This document shows positions 11,707-24,550 of a DNA stretch of 64,000 nt, piece after piece. A program made the position numbers and the translations under genes. Source of the DNA: Odiellus spinosus (Eukaryota; Arthropoda; Arachnida; Opiliones; Phalangiidae). The DNA is taken from contig CAWUCO010000292.1 in the NCBI GenBank assembly GCA_963920705.1, forward strand, positions 62,001 to 126,000, written 5' to 3'. Each line of letters begins with the position of its first letter. The first letter of the stretch is position 1. The notes under the pieces are model-generated. The model saw only the letters and a list, made by a program, of their open reading frames with translations. It was not told where the DNA came from and made no database searches.

Positions 11707-13396
11707 TCTGTCGGGCAGCCTCTTAACTTCATTTTATACATAGTTGAATATCACACATTCACTTTTTCTAGGATTAAAACAATTACAATTAAAGAAACAT
11801 ATTTTAAATTTATATATTCATTACTTTTGAAAGATGAATAAAGGACAATATTATACGTAATATATTTTCTATTCCTAAATGTAGAAAATTCATAAAATTA
11901 TATTAATCAGTCTCTGGTCCAGCAAATGTAGAAAACCAATTTACCCAAAACATTTTTTGGTCAATATAATGACAGTTTCTGGGATTCGTAATGGTATTAA
12001 TTAAGTTAGGTATATGGACTTTAGAACTTCGCAGGGTTCCGAATGTAGCCGACCAAAAACCTGTTTTCGGTTTTCGCGTTATTAAAGTGAATCCGCAAAT
12101 TTTGAGAATAATTTGGGCATTACCACTCGATTTTACACATTCATTTGCGAAAGAGACCAAGTTTTCATATGGCTTTAATGATTAGATTGAAAGTTGTTCA
12201 AAATGTTGTTTTTCCTTGTCGAAATTAAATTAAAAAGCTCCTCCATTTTTAATTCATAGTTTCCCTTCACATATCTCATACTCACAGTAATTAAAATCTT
12301 GTTTTACGTAAATATTAACATTTTAACACCCGAATAACTTAACAAACATTGATTATTTATGAAAGTTACTTTTAAGGAAATACTTGTCCAGATGTTAAGG
12401 TTTTCAAGCACCCGAAATTTCCTTAAAACGAAACCAATCAGCACCAGTGAAAAATAAATTAAATATTATAGTACTGAAATTTATAAATATTTAATTAGAT
12501 TTAATACAATTGTCATATTAAATTAACACTTTTTAACATTGATATCTCCCAAGCTTTCCTTTTTGAAGAGTAAGCTATACGCTTCAAAGATTACTTAAAA
12601 CATCATTACCTGATACAGTATTTTCATACCTTATTGGTTTGAATAACTAGCCGGGAATTTAGGCTATTTCTTTTTATGCATGATTAGTTTCATCGTGAAG
12701 GCATTTTTACCAACAACCAAAATCTTGCAATAATAAGTATAATTATTCTTATTAAGTTCCCTTTGGATTTTTTCGATGCATGATAAATACTTTCGATTTG
12801 AACATTTTTTTATATTAAATATTAAATAATATATCCCTACGTTAATTTTTTCTTAATCAAAGCTATTTAGCCCGAGATGGCCTGTTCTTGCAGTTTAGAT
12901 TTTCAAGTTGGTTTTGACCCAAGGTAAAATACGTTTACATTAAGTGGATTCAATTTATAGCATTGGAAGAATCTTTCACCGCTTGACTGAATCTAAGAAA
13001 AATAAGTAGCAGCCTCACTTTAAAATAAAATTGTGTTTCTTTCCAAAATAATGAAAGATTTTGATCGGTTAGTTTAAGGAGCTATAATTGAAAATGTATC
13101 TGGAGCTTGTATTTATTGTAATGAGCATAGAAAAATATCTTATTACAAATAAAAACCCGAATTATATTCAGCAGAGCGTGGATTGTGATATATAAGTTTG
13201 ATAATTTTGAGGGTGTTAATGTAAATATTTGAGGTTACTTGGCATTGCCACTTATAAAAGCTTTATCACAATTATTTTCATTAAAGGACTTAGATTCTCT
13301 TTCTTTTAGTAGCATCCGAAGATTTTGTGTTAGCTGACGATATATCCTCCTAAAGCTATAGTACAAATTAACCAGAAAATTTAAAAATGCGTAACT

Positions 13397-13560
13397 AGAC
13401 CTTTAAAGCCAAAACCGAGATAACGAGAGAGGCGCGAGAGGAGTGTTGGCCACAAAACGGGAAATGATTTCGCGCTCGTGCCTCGGGCGTTTTGGTGGCC
13501 AACACTCCTCTTTCGTTATCTCTGTTTCGGCTTTAAAGGTCTAGTTACGAATTTTTAAAT
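13397..13560. repeat. Central hairpin of the giant palindrome
   Basis: The two arms meet here as a long stem. GGAGTGTTGGCCAC at about 13440-13455 pairs with GTGGCCAACACTCC at about 13493-13507, and the flanks CTAGACCTTTAAAGCC and GGCTTTAAAGGTCTAG also pair. The loop is about 25 bases and GC-rich (GCGCTCGTGCCTCGGG). The stem is better conserved than much of the arms. Confidence 0.8.
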
Positions 13561-15627
13561 TTTCTGGTTAACTTGAACTATAGCGTTTCTTAAAAGGCGT
13601 TATATCATATTGACTAGTTACATTATAATAATCATAAAATTAATTCACGTTTCTTTCTAACGCTCTATCCATTTGAATTTCGCATCGGTGAAAATCATAT
13701 TTCGGGTAATTGTGTTAAAAACTAGTAAACGTATATCTTGAAGCGTTATAATGACAAATAATTTATAATAGGAGGATATATCGTAAGCTAACCAAAAAAT
13801 CTTCGGATTCTACTAAGTAAAGAAAATCGAAGTCCTTTAATGAAAATAGCTGTGATAGAGCTTTTATAAGTGGCAATTTCAAGTAACCTCAAATATTTAC
13901 ATTTACACCCTCAAAATTGATCAAACTTATTTATCACAATCCACGCTCTACTGAATATAATTCGGTTTTTTTTATTTATAATAAGGTATTTTTTTCTAGG
14001 CTGTTTACAATAATTTCAAGCTCCAGATACATTTTCGATTATAACTCCTTAAACTAACCGATCAAAATCTTTCACAATTTTGTTTTAAAGTGAGGCTGAT
14101 ACTGATTTTTCTTAGATTCAATCAAGCGGTGAAAGATTCTTCCAATACTATAAAATTGAATCCCCTTAATTTAAAAGCATTTTACCTTGGGCCAAAACCA
14201 ACTTGAAAAGGCCATCTCGGACTAAAGAGCTTTGATAGAGAAAAAATTAAACTTAAGATATATTATTTACTATTTAATATAAAAAAAATGTTAAATTCGA
14301 AAGTATTTATAATGCATCGAATATATTCAAAGGGAACTTAATAAGTTTAATTATACTTATTATTACAAGGTTTTGGGAGTTAGTAAAAATGCCTTCACGA
14401 TGAAACTAATCAGGCATAAAAAAGAGCTTAAATTCCCGGCTGGTTATTCGAACGAATAAAGTATGAAAATCCTGTATCAGGTAATGATGGTTTAAGTAGT
14501 AGAGCTTACTCTTCAAAAAGTAAAGCTAGGGTCCTTGGGAGGTATCAATGCTAAAAAAGTGTTAATATGACCATTGTATTAACTCTAATTCAATTTTTAT
14601 AGATTTCAATACTATAATATTAATTCTTTTTTCACTGCTGCTGATTGGTTTCGTTTTACGGAAATTTAGGGTGCTTGAAAACCTTAACATCTGGACAAGT
14701 ATTTCATTAAAAGTAACTTTCATAAATAATCAATGTTTGTTAAGTTATTCGGGTTTTAAAATGTTAATATTTACGTAAAACAAGATTTTAATTACTGTGA
14801 GTATGAGATATGTGAAGGGAAACTATGAATTAAAAATGGAGGAGCTTAAGAATCTAATTTCGACTAGGAAATACAACATTTTAATAACTTTAAATCTAAT
14901 CATTATAGCTATATTAAAACTTGGTCTCTTACGCAAATGAATGTGTAGAATCGAGTGGAAATGCCCAAATTATTCTTAAAATTTGCGGATTCACTTTAAT
15001 AACGCGAAAAATGAAAACAGGTTTTTGGTCGGCTACATTCGGAACCCTGCGAAGTGCTAAAGTCATATACCTAACTATATTAATACAATTACGAATCCCA
15101 GAAAATGTCATTATATTGACCAAAAAATATTTTTGGGTAAATTGGTTTTCTACATTTGCTGGCCCAAACACTGATAAATTTAATTTTATGAATTTTCTAC
15201 ATTTAGGAACAGAAAATCTTTATATATAATATGGTCCTTTATTCGTCTTTCAAAAGTAATGAATGTATAATTTCAAAATATGTTTCTTTAAGTATAAAAT
15301 TTTAATCCTAAACTATGCATAAAACGAAGTAAAGAGGCACATGACATATGTCCTCACCGAAAGGTTGCCCTACAGATTATTTTTTCGTACACGTCATTAA
15401 AAAGTCATTTTCTTCTTTAAATGTCTCCAGTATTAATGCGATATACCAAGTCTTGTCGTATATTGCAGCAACAAGACGTTGAGAAATGAAATCATCAACT
15501 CACTAAGAATATATTTTTGGGCAACTTCAACTCTTGCTCCAAATGGTCTTCAGATATTCGGCACATCATTAACTCGGACATTGATATTGGCTAAAATATG
15601 CGGTGGTTACGGCTACCAATGCTAGTT

Positions 15628-17304
15628 GGTATGTGCCCTTTAGCGCCGTTCCTATTAGCGCAGTTCCCATTAGCGCAGTTCCTATTAGCGCATTTTCCCA
15701 TTAGCGCCATTCCCATTTGCGCCGTTCCCATTAGCGCAATTTCCCATTAGAGCAGTTTCCAATTAGCGCCGTTCCCATTTGCGCCGTCCCCATTTGCGCA
15801 GTTTCCCATTAGCGCAATTTCCCATTAGCGCAGTTCCTATTAGCGCAATTCCCAGTAGCGCCGTTTCCCATTCGCGCCGTTTCCCACTAGCGCCATTTCC
15901 CATTCGCGCGGTTTCCCACTAGCGCCATTTCCCATTCGCGCCGTTTCCCACTAGCGCCATTTCCCACTAGCGCCATTTCCCATTCGCGCCGTTTCCCACT
16001 AGCGCCATTTCCCATTCGCGCCGTTTCCCACTAGCGCCATTTCCCATTCGCGCCGTTTCCCATTAGCACAGTTTCCCATTAGCGCAGTTTCCCATTAGCG
16101 CAGTTTCCCATTAGCGCCGTTTCCCAGTAGCGCCGTTTCCCATTTGCGCCGTTTCTGATATGGAGATAAACGTTTTTTTAAATGATTTGCCGTGATTCGG
16201 TAGCGGAGTGGTTAGCATAGACGGAATCTAGCCAGAAGATTCTGAGTTCGAGCCTACTTTCGAAAAATGATATGTTAGAGTTTTCGATTTATTTTCCTCA
16301 TGTAAATTTTAATAATAATTGTTGTTCATTTTAGTTTTAAGTGTTGTTAGCAGTTTCAGATAATATAGAAAAAATTGGAAAAAACCGAAATAGGTTTTAG
16401 GGTCATTTTTGCGTACGTGTTTCTGTTCAGTTTTGCATGATTTTGCTGTATTCCGTGTTGTGGGTGAGTTTTGTAAATTTTACGTCGGATTTAATTACAT
16501 ATTTAATTATAAAGGGGGTCAAGTTATTTTTTATGGTAAAATAAAGGACAAAGTGGTACTACTAAATTACAAATTTTCCATTTAGGTAATGCTCATTTGT
16601 TAACTCTCTTTTAGAAAACGTCGTTTTTGAACGCGATTCTGTGGTTTAGGTTAGGTTAGGTTAGTTCTTTTGAGACAATATGTGCTGAAACAGGAAGCCC
16701 TTGTGAAGGTTTGGTTAAAAAAATTTAGGAAAGAGGGTATTGTTTCTTAAATGAACTAACTATAATATTTTTAATCAAATGTACGGTATTCAGGAAAACA
16801 TGGTTTTTGGATTTAGCATCTAGGACATAGCAGTTGTTTGGAAGCGGCGCTACAGGGAAAGAGCGCTAATGAGAAACGGCGCTACTGGGAAACGGCGCTA
16901 CTGGGAAACGGCGCTACTGGGAAGCGGCGCTACTGGGAAACGGCGCTACTGGGAAACGGCGCTACTGGGAAACGGCGCTACTGGGAAACGGCGCTACTGG
17001 GAAACGGCGCTACTGGGAAACGGCGCTACTGGGAAACGGCGCTACTGGAAAACGGCGGAAATGGGAAATGGCGCTAGTGGGAACTGCGCTAGTAGGAACT
17101 GCGCTAATGGGAAGTTGCGCTAATAGGAAACTGCACTAGTGGGAACGGCGCTAATGGGAACGGCGCAAATGGGAAACTGCGCAAATGGGAAACTGCGCAA
17201 ATAGGAACTGCGCTAATGGGAATGGCGCTAATGGGAAACTGCGCAAATGGGAACTGCGCTAGTGGGAACTGCGCAAATAGGAACTGCGCTAATGGGCATA
17301 ATTC
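15628..17304. mobile_element. TIR element filled with 16-bp satellite, copy A, with 8-bp target duplication
   Basis: The ends are GGTATGTGCCC and GGGCATAATTC, followed inward by tandem variants of ATTAGCGCAGTTCCC in opposite orientations at the two ends (15640-16155 and 16850-17300). The core (16160-16830) has a tRNA-like stretch and AT-rich sequence. The flanks TGCTAGTT (15620-15627) and TGATAGTT (17305-17312) form an 8-bp target duplication with one mismatch. The left palindrome arm preserves the unoccupied site at 11466-11473. No transposase is encoded. An 8-bp duplication is compatible with hAT and several other superfamilies, which I cannot separate here. Confidence 0.8.
16191..16262 (+). 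pseudogene. tRNA-like sequence inside satellite element copy A
   Basis: TAGCGGAGTGGTTAGCATA resembles a tRNA D arm (box A) and GAGTTCGAGCC a T arm (box B). Between them GAATCT and AGATTC can form an anticodon-like stem with a 7-base loop. The acceptor stem does not close and the base before the presumed anticodon is not T, so it is a tRNA-derived relic (SINE-like) rather than a working tRNA. Copy B of the host element carries the same segment at 58076-58148. Confidence 0.5.
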
Positions 17305-18720
17305 TGATAGTTGACGCTTAGAGTCATGAATATTTTCTAGGGGTTGCTTAACTTCTTCTTTAGTAATGTAAAATAAAATCATAGAGAATTCGAGAACCTA
17401 AAACCTGTACGGCTAAAAGTAAGAAGAATAACATTATTTTAAAACATATTCGGAGAACATAAAAATCACTCTAGAATTAAATGTGATGATTGCAATATTT
17501 GAACTTGAAAAACCACATTGGAATAAAAAAAGTCCATGGAGGATGTTATATTAGAAAAAGGAACATGAAATAATTTATAGGGGAAATCTACTGATCTAAG
17601 TAATACTTTTTCTAATTGACGCTATACTTACAATGCATGTAACAGACATTTTTTAAATAAATGTTTTACGCATGTATAATTGTTAGAATTAAAAAACATA
17701 GTAAAATTATTTAACACTGACTTTCTATTTTAAAATTGGCTCAATAGCGATTGAAAAAGGGATTCGGCTCGTAACGTATCTTACATAAAGTTTTCCTTTA
17801 TCATCATGTCGATTTCTCTGCTATTTCATCAATTTTTACAATTCAGTTAAATTTTATAACAATTTTTGAGGATGTGAAGGAGGCGTAGCATTAGCGTCGA
17901 ATGGAATAGTGTCAAATCGGAATAGCGTAGAATTTTTTACGCTCCTGGAATAGAGTCCAAAGGAATTGAATCGAAAGATTAAGCATGTGAAAGAATAGTA
18001 CCAAACGTACTTACATCGAACAACAGTGGAAATAACGTCGAAATCTTTTGGATAAGTATCGAACCATGTTTGAATTAGTGTCGAAACATTTTTGAATTAA
18101 CCTAACCAAACCCAACCCGGCACTCATAACCATCTTGTATACTGACCTCTCTATTACTTAACCCATTGAATTTTTTCTTTGCGTTAATCCACCCAACCGC
18201 TTTTTTCTAATAAAAGCTTTTATCTTTAAATCTCTGTGTTATCAATTCTATCCAATGGGACAACACCATCAAAACATCCTGTGAATTAAATAAAATATTC
18301 ATAATAATTCCTTAATCATTCAATTAACGATCAACTTCAGATACATTTATTAGTATTACTTTATTATTATTATTTAGAGAGAAGTCCGATAAATCCTACC
18401 ATGCACATCTACTAGTAGTTCAATATACAACCCCAGAAAGTTCGACTTAAAAAGTTGGAATTGAGGGATGAAGCGAAGAAATGCTTTAAAGGGATATCAG
18501 AAAACTCGATTCTTAGCCAAGATGTTCAAACCGGCCGAGGGGATAGTTCAAAATACCAATGTTGTCAAAAATAATAGACCACTGACCTACTTTTGTTTGA
18601 CAGAGCACGAGTAAGCCTCTCGTTCTCTTTGTGAGGGGCCAGTCAGCGTAATAAGGGAATAGGATGAACCTTAGACTGTACTAAAGCATTTAGTAATCTT
18701 TAAAAATCACTGCCTCGTGT

Positions 18721-19973
18721 CATAGCCTCCTCGATCACGCGCTTCGGCTGCGCTCGCGCTATAGAAGCCCCGGCAATCGGCCGAAAATCGCGAATAAATG
18801 AATTCTCGAGATTTACAAAATGACACCAAACTGATGCACGTCTCAAAGGGAGGAAACTGACCAAATTTGAAGGGTTTTGCCCTTTTCAGGACTTTAATGA
18901 TTTTGAAAAGCCACAATTAAAATATATGTTTTGCAAATTAGTTTATTTTATCTCCCTAACCAAGTTTCATAATTTTAGGGTAAGAAGTTTTTAAGTTAAA
19001 AAATAATGATCAACTTAAGTTGGTAGCGTGTGCAAAGCTTTATTACATATAATTCAAGTTTTAAAACGATAATGATACAGTGCTAAATTAGGTGATATAT
19101 TTATACACTTATAAGAACCAATAATTAAAAATTTAAAAGACAATTTTAAGCGTGGAAATTGATTTATTCGCCATGTTTATTCAAACCAGTTTCAAAAATA
19201 ATAAAGTCCTACTTAATCCCAATGCAAGAATGGACTACTTAGGCGAAAAAAATATCTTTAATTGCAATATATTTTGTTAAGATGACTTACAACAATTTAT
19301 GTATGGAGAAACCATTAGAAATGAGGAAAATTGAAGGTTCACACTTTATGAACTTTTCTAGAAAGGGGTTTGTAAACGAGTGTTTTAACTTTTTCGTACC
19401 GGGCTGAACTGCTGAAGTATTTCTCGATACGTTATTAATTAATATAGGGACTAATTTTTCGCAAATGAGTTGTTTTGGAGTAGAGTAGTATATTGCCATA
19501 GAATAACATCAAATCAGAGGGTGAAATTAGAATATAAGTTTATAAATAGTATCTAGCGTGTCTACAGTACCGGTGTAAATTGATCAAGGCTTGAGATTTA
19601 AAAATAAACCCGCGCAATAGGTGAAAACCGCAAAAAGCTCCGTCAGTAAAGAAAAATAATAGGTTCGCTAGTTTCAACAATTATTAACGCCAAATCTATA
19701 ATTCTCAAAGGCTCGGAATTAATTTGTAAATTATCCGTACATACTTAATTAGATGTGGTTAAAAAATCATGAAGCTGGAGCGTAAATGTAAAACTTCAGA
19801 CAAGAATTTGTATCTCGCCACGACTTTCCCCCCCTACATTTTAGTGCTTTTCGCGCCGTCTTTTGGTGTCATTTTAATTTCCCATTTATTCTCTCAAACA
19901 CATGTTAATTTTTTTCTTTGCCGGGGCTTCTATAGCGCGAGCGCAGCCGAAGCGCGTGATCGAGGAGGCTATG
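18721..19973. mobile_element. Non-autonomous TIR element with ~55-bp perfect inverted repeats
   Basis: Ends CATAGCCTCCTCGATCACGC and its complement are perfect for about 55 bases and are themselves GC-rich (GCGCTTCGGCTGCGCTCGCGC-type hairpin). The flanks carry an exact 7-bp duplication CTCGTGT (18714-18720 and 19974-19980). The left palindrome arm has the uninterrupted site at 9740-9760. The 1.25-kb interior has no recognisable transposase. The perfect TIRs imply insertion after the arms had already diverged. The superfamily is undetermined; 6-7 bp duplications are known for Dada-type elements. Confidence 0.85.
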
Positions 19974-21334
19974 CTCGTGTACAGTTTCGGCGATTTCCCC
20001 TAACCAGGCAAATCACGTTCTGTTTATTTGTAAGTTGGCATCGAACGTTTTCATTTTTATAAATGAAGAAAAAAAACACATGTAAGAATTAATTTAAGAG
20101 ACGGATTAATAAATTTTGTCTTAAGGAACATAGTCTAAGTTTCAACAAAGTGTTGTTTCTTTGTACATAAACCTATGAAACAATAATATTGCCGTTGAAG
20201 TTCTGGTCGAAAGCCATCTTACAAGTGCATCTTGAAACACAGACATACAGAAATTATCGATATAATTCCTTCTCTATTATAATTAAAAGACTTCAAAGCG
20301 ATAGTTAATATTAAATCAACATTTTAAGAACTTCGATGAATACGGAATTTGTGCCTCGCTTTTCAAATAAAAAATATCTTCTTGAAAGTGTTTTGACGGG
20401 GTAAAGTTTGTACGAAGTTTCCCGAACAGGCCACCTCGTCTTTTTAGGGCTTTAATATTCTGTACACACTATATAGTGAACGTTTAGCTTTCAGTGTAAA
20501 GTGGATCCAAGAAAGTATTTTCAAATATTTGATAATATTCTCGATCTCTTTTCTGTAATTCATAGATTGCGAGCGTTTGAAAGCGTGTCAGGCGTTCTTA
20601 TGAAACAAAATCTAGATTCAACGCGCTCTTTGAGCTCTAAATTCTATCGAAAACATCGGAACTTCTCTGTCATCAAATATTAATTAATGTAGATTTTTAT
20701 GAATTTTTATTGAATGAACTGAATATTTCTTAGAGAATGCGCAAATTGTCTTGTTTAAGAAAAGAATCAGTCACCAGCTCTTGTAATTACGTAGTTATTT
20801 CATGGCCGTGATTTCAGCCAACACCTAGAGATATAAATTTCCATCACATATTTTTTATTCATACATTCATTATAATTTGAAACATTTCAAAAGAGAATGC
20901 AACTTTTTTTGAATTTTATACCTTAGTGCTACAAGCCATTTTTAAAATGGAAGTTTTTCGCTAGTTACTAGTTTTGCGATGTGAGAGTCTCGATCTCCGT
21001 GTAGGAAAGTAGAAAACCTTTAAGGATGGTTTTGTAAATTAAACATTTTTAACTGGCCATTCTTTTCTTATGGTCTTTTTTTCTAGCCTTTGCTAATCAC
21101 TGAGAATTGATCTTTAATTCTAGGCAGTGCTCAAGCCGATATGAAATATTTCACATAATAAGATTGTTTTCATAAGACAGCTTTATTTTAGTTACTTTTA
21201 ACTTCACGGGTAAACTATTTGATCTATTGTTTTATATTATTGAATTGTAAAATCCTACTCAACGCGTTCCTTGAGCTCTATATAAAACGTACACCTCGGA
21301 AATTATTCTCTCTGCTGTATCAAATAAAAAAGTT

Positions 21335-21336
<2 letters not shown>

Positions 21337-21383
<47 letters not shown>

Positions 21384-21445
21384 TAATAATAATAATGATA
21401 ATGATAATAATAATAATGATAATAATAATAATGATAATAATAATG

Positions 21446-21485
<40 letters not shown>

Positions 21486-21495
21486 TAATAATAAA
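21337..21495. repeat. (AAT)n trinucleotide microsatellite
   Basis: About 160 bases of AAT repeats with scattered GAT interruptions. The Tyr-rich open frame across it on the minus strand is an artefact of the repeat. It is absent from the corresponding place in the left palindrome arm. Confidence 0.95.
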
Positions 21496-24059
21496 TTTTT
21501 ATGTTTAACTGAAATTTAAATTTCCCTTTCTCCGGTATTTCGCTTACATATTCGATTCGTGCATTCATTCGCTATTATTATAACATACATGTATTTTAAA
21601 CACATACCATCAATTGTTTCAACGGGTTTTGTAGTTAAAATGACCAAACACCAGATTGAAACTGTTCTCTTGGAATGCGATTATTTAGAACCAGATAATT
21701 TAGAATAAGGAAAACATTTTACGGTTGTTGGAGGTAAGATTTTTTGGGAACGATACGTCATATATAGTTTCAAATCAGTGTTAGCTTGATCTCTGTTTCG
21801 GGAAGTAGTAGCCTTTACAAGGTTCAGATTTTTTTCAACCGATATTTCTTAATTATGATTATGATGATATTTATTTTACAAAGTAATGTAAGGTAACTAT
21901 AGAGGCATAGTTTGGTAGTGTGGGAAAGTGTTTCAAATTACACGGTTAACATGTTAGCCAGTTGGTTTTATAGAATAGCATAATTATATTTCTAGACATC
22001 GCGAGATTTAAATTATCTCTTATATAAGTCTGAAAGGGTAGTTACTAGTAAATTAGAGCTGACTGGTCAAGTGGTAAGGTGTATTAAGTCCAATGTGAAA
22101 ACAATTACACTTAACAGAAGCTCTCAAACATCTTCACCTAGAAACGTTGTTTCTTCCTTGTAAATAAATGACTAACAAATAATTTTAGTTTTGAAAACTA
22201 TGAGATATTTCTTTATAACAACTTTTTAAACCTCAGGGGGATAATTTACACTCCCTTGAAAGGAAGCCTTAAGTTTGTAGTATCAAAGAAATTTTTGCGT
22301 GTAATACGTAATAGTTTAATTTTTAAATGTATAGCCTTTGTGGATCGTTAAAGTAAGTCACAATATTTTAGCTTTTTTATTTACAATTATAATTATAAAA
22401 AATGCATTCTCCTTATATTTTTCGTTCTATTATCAAACAACTACAGAGACGAATTAAATATTTAAAATGATGGTGTTACTATACTGAAAATCATGAGTGG
22501 TTTAAGCTAGACAAAAATGTTTTTACTTTAGTTTTATATCTCTCGCGAAAGAAATAGTTACTTTTAGCAAGTGTTTCGATTTTCCATTATTTTACTAATA
22601 CTATTGAGCCTAAATCATTCAAACTTAAATTAAAATTGTATGAAAAAATACCGATGTAATTTAACGGAAATAGAAGGAAACCACTTAACTTTAGTCTTAT
22701 ACTACTCCCGAACTTTAAAAGAAGACGTAACGAGATATTGCTACGCATTAACCCTTTTCCAAAAATATACAATGCCATTTTCCCAATCAATTTTATACAA
22801 GCGAATAATTTAATTAAATTGTGATGCTTTTTTACAATATACCCAAAATATAGTTTTAATTTTTCTACAAGGCTTTGGGAAAATTAAACTATTGTTAAAA
22901 CTGTACTGGATAAAATTACTTAGTTTTGAAACGGTATTGGAGTTTGGATAAAATATCTGCCAATAAAATATAATAATTAAAAAATCTATACTAATAAGAC
23001 GATTCATTGAAGACTGAATCTGTTTTAAATGGCATTTATAGCGAAATATTATATTTTTCTAGACAATGGATAATCGAGGTCGAAGGATATAAGCTCAGTG
23101 GATTATGATACCTTTCCAAGATCAAGAATTCGAACCTCTTAGCACAATAATTAACTGTATCATCTTCATCAAAAAAAGTTTAACAAGATGGGCAAGTCAA
23201 TAAGACAAAACAACAACTTGATGGAACTTCACGGCTACCAATCCTGTTTAAAGTTCATTACAAAGGTAAGGTATTGCCATTTTACTATAAATAACAGCCC
23301 TGAACCTACCTCATAATAGTAAAAAAAATTTCACATATGTTTCCAATAAAATAAGCAGGCCCGTAACCCTTTAAATATAGTCTCAAATATTGGGACACCT
23401 TTCCGTGCTGCATTCTCCCTTTAAATATATCGCAAAGTTCAAAACGTCGCAATTGGAAGGTTCTGTATGAGAAGAATGTTTTTAACACCTTTGTCACGTT
23501 GCATTGCAGCCTTGGATAATCTCAGAGCTACATCCTCACTAATGGAAGCTTCTGTACAAATCGAAGATCTCTAGCTTCCTTCCCACGTTGGACTTACAAA
23601 CTTGGATAATAGAGGAGCTACAACCAGACCGATACGACAAGGTGTGACTCTACTTCAGACATATCATCATTGTATTAGAGAGTTAACAATTAAAAATAAT
23701 CATCTCCAATCTTAACGGTGATTAACATTGGTTTTTTCAACAGTTCGCAATACACACCAATTGGTCTTATGACGTCACAAATCATATACACCAATGAAAA
23801 ACCTTGAAAAATCAGTCAAAATTGGGTAAAACAGGATTAAAATAGTCTTTTAATCACGGGGGGTCACGTGAACAGAAGGCAAAAAAGAGGTTTTTGCATT
23901 AAAAGACTGGGTGCCATATTTACCCCTTTCAGGTATTTATCGGTACGTGGGGATCATAAGAACCAGACTCGTGTCATCTGACCTTTGCTGAATCGCGTGG
24001 TACCCATGCGAAACCCTTTATTTTGGCCCAGAAAGCCGAATGAAAAAAGCATTTTTTTG

Positions 24060-24420
24060 GGGTCACTGTCCCTTTAATGTTGATTTTGGGGGCTGGGGCG
24101 CTGGAAGGTCCTTCGTATATTTTCTGGGTGGGGCCCATTAGGCAAATTTCTTGCTGGATGACGTCATTTGTTGACGGATGCGCTGTTTGTTATCTTTGAG
24201 GGCGGGGCCCAATAGGCTTATTTTTTAATGGAGGGGGTGGAAAGATGTCCCACTCGTATATTTTGGGGACATGGCTCATTAGGCAAATTTCTTTTCTTTG
24301 GGGGCGTCATTTTTTATTGATGGGGTTGGGAATTATGATAATTTGTTGATTTGAAGACGTCATATGTTTTTTGGAGGGGTGGAAAGATAAGTGGTTTCCC
24401 CCTTTTTTCCACAGGCTTAA
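24060..24420. repeat. Terminal block with GC boxes and CRE-like sites, right end of the palindrome
   Basis: Inverted counterpart of 5140-5400, with TGACGTCA near 24160 and 24355, GGGCGGGGCCCAATAGGC near 24200 and GGAGGGGGTGGAAAGATG near 24230. It lies at the outer end of the right arm. Confidence 0.6.
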
Positions 24421-24550
24421 ACTACTAGTATGGAACGAAAAACTTTATTTCCATGACGTTTGTTCAGTCGATCCTTAGTGTTACTATTAACGTGAAAATT
24501 TCGTTTTATGCTATGTCGTTTTCTCTGAATAAAACTTTAATTTCAGCCAT

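Larger units (their letters stand above)
5080..13462. repeat. Left arm of a 19.5-kb imperfect palindrome
   Basis: From about 5080 inward to 13462 the sequence matches, in inverted order, the segment 13485-24550. Anchors checked by eye: 5085-5110 with 24520-24545 (ATTCAGAGAAAA..CGACATAGCAT), 5240-5400 with 24060-24260, 7140-7205 with 22165-22245, 9185-9750 with 19980-20520, 11345-11473 with 17305-17420, 12090-12170 with 14920-15010, 13140-13400 with 13540-13960. Matches are interrupted by substitutions and indels. Compared with the right arm, this arm has an extra tandem copy of about 1.2 kb (7958-10203) and lacks the two right-arm insertions. No intact gene is recognised. Short open frames at 8157-8441 and 8808-9086 are not preserved in the second tandem copy. 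Confidence 0.85.
13485..24550. repeat. Right arm of the 19.5-kb imperfect palindrome
   Basis: Inverted copy of 5080-13462. It is longer because of two well-defined insertions (15628-17304 and 18721-19973), a trinucleotide array (21337-21495) and a small insertion at about 24430-24500. It is shorter where it lacks one tandem unit of the left arm. Divergence between arms is visible every few tens of bases, so the duplication is old. No intact gene was recognised within it. Confidence 0.85.

Noticed and set aside
16191-16262. Functional tRNA gene
   Set aside because: No closing acceptor stem, an atypical anticodon loop and duplication within a mobile element; kept only as a tRNA-like relic.
21320-21568. 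Tyr/His-rich minus-strand frame
   Set aside because: Reading of the AAT microsatellite.
5080-24550. Palindrome as a misassembly artefact
   Set aside because: The arms differ by many substitutions, indels and independent insertions with target duplications, which a mirrored assembly would not show.
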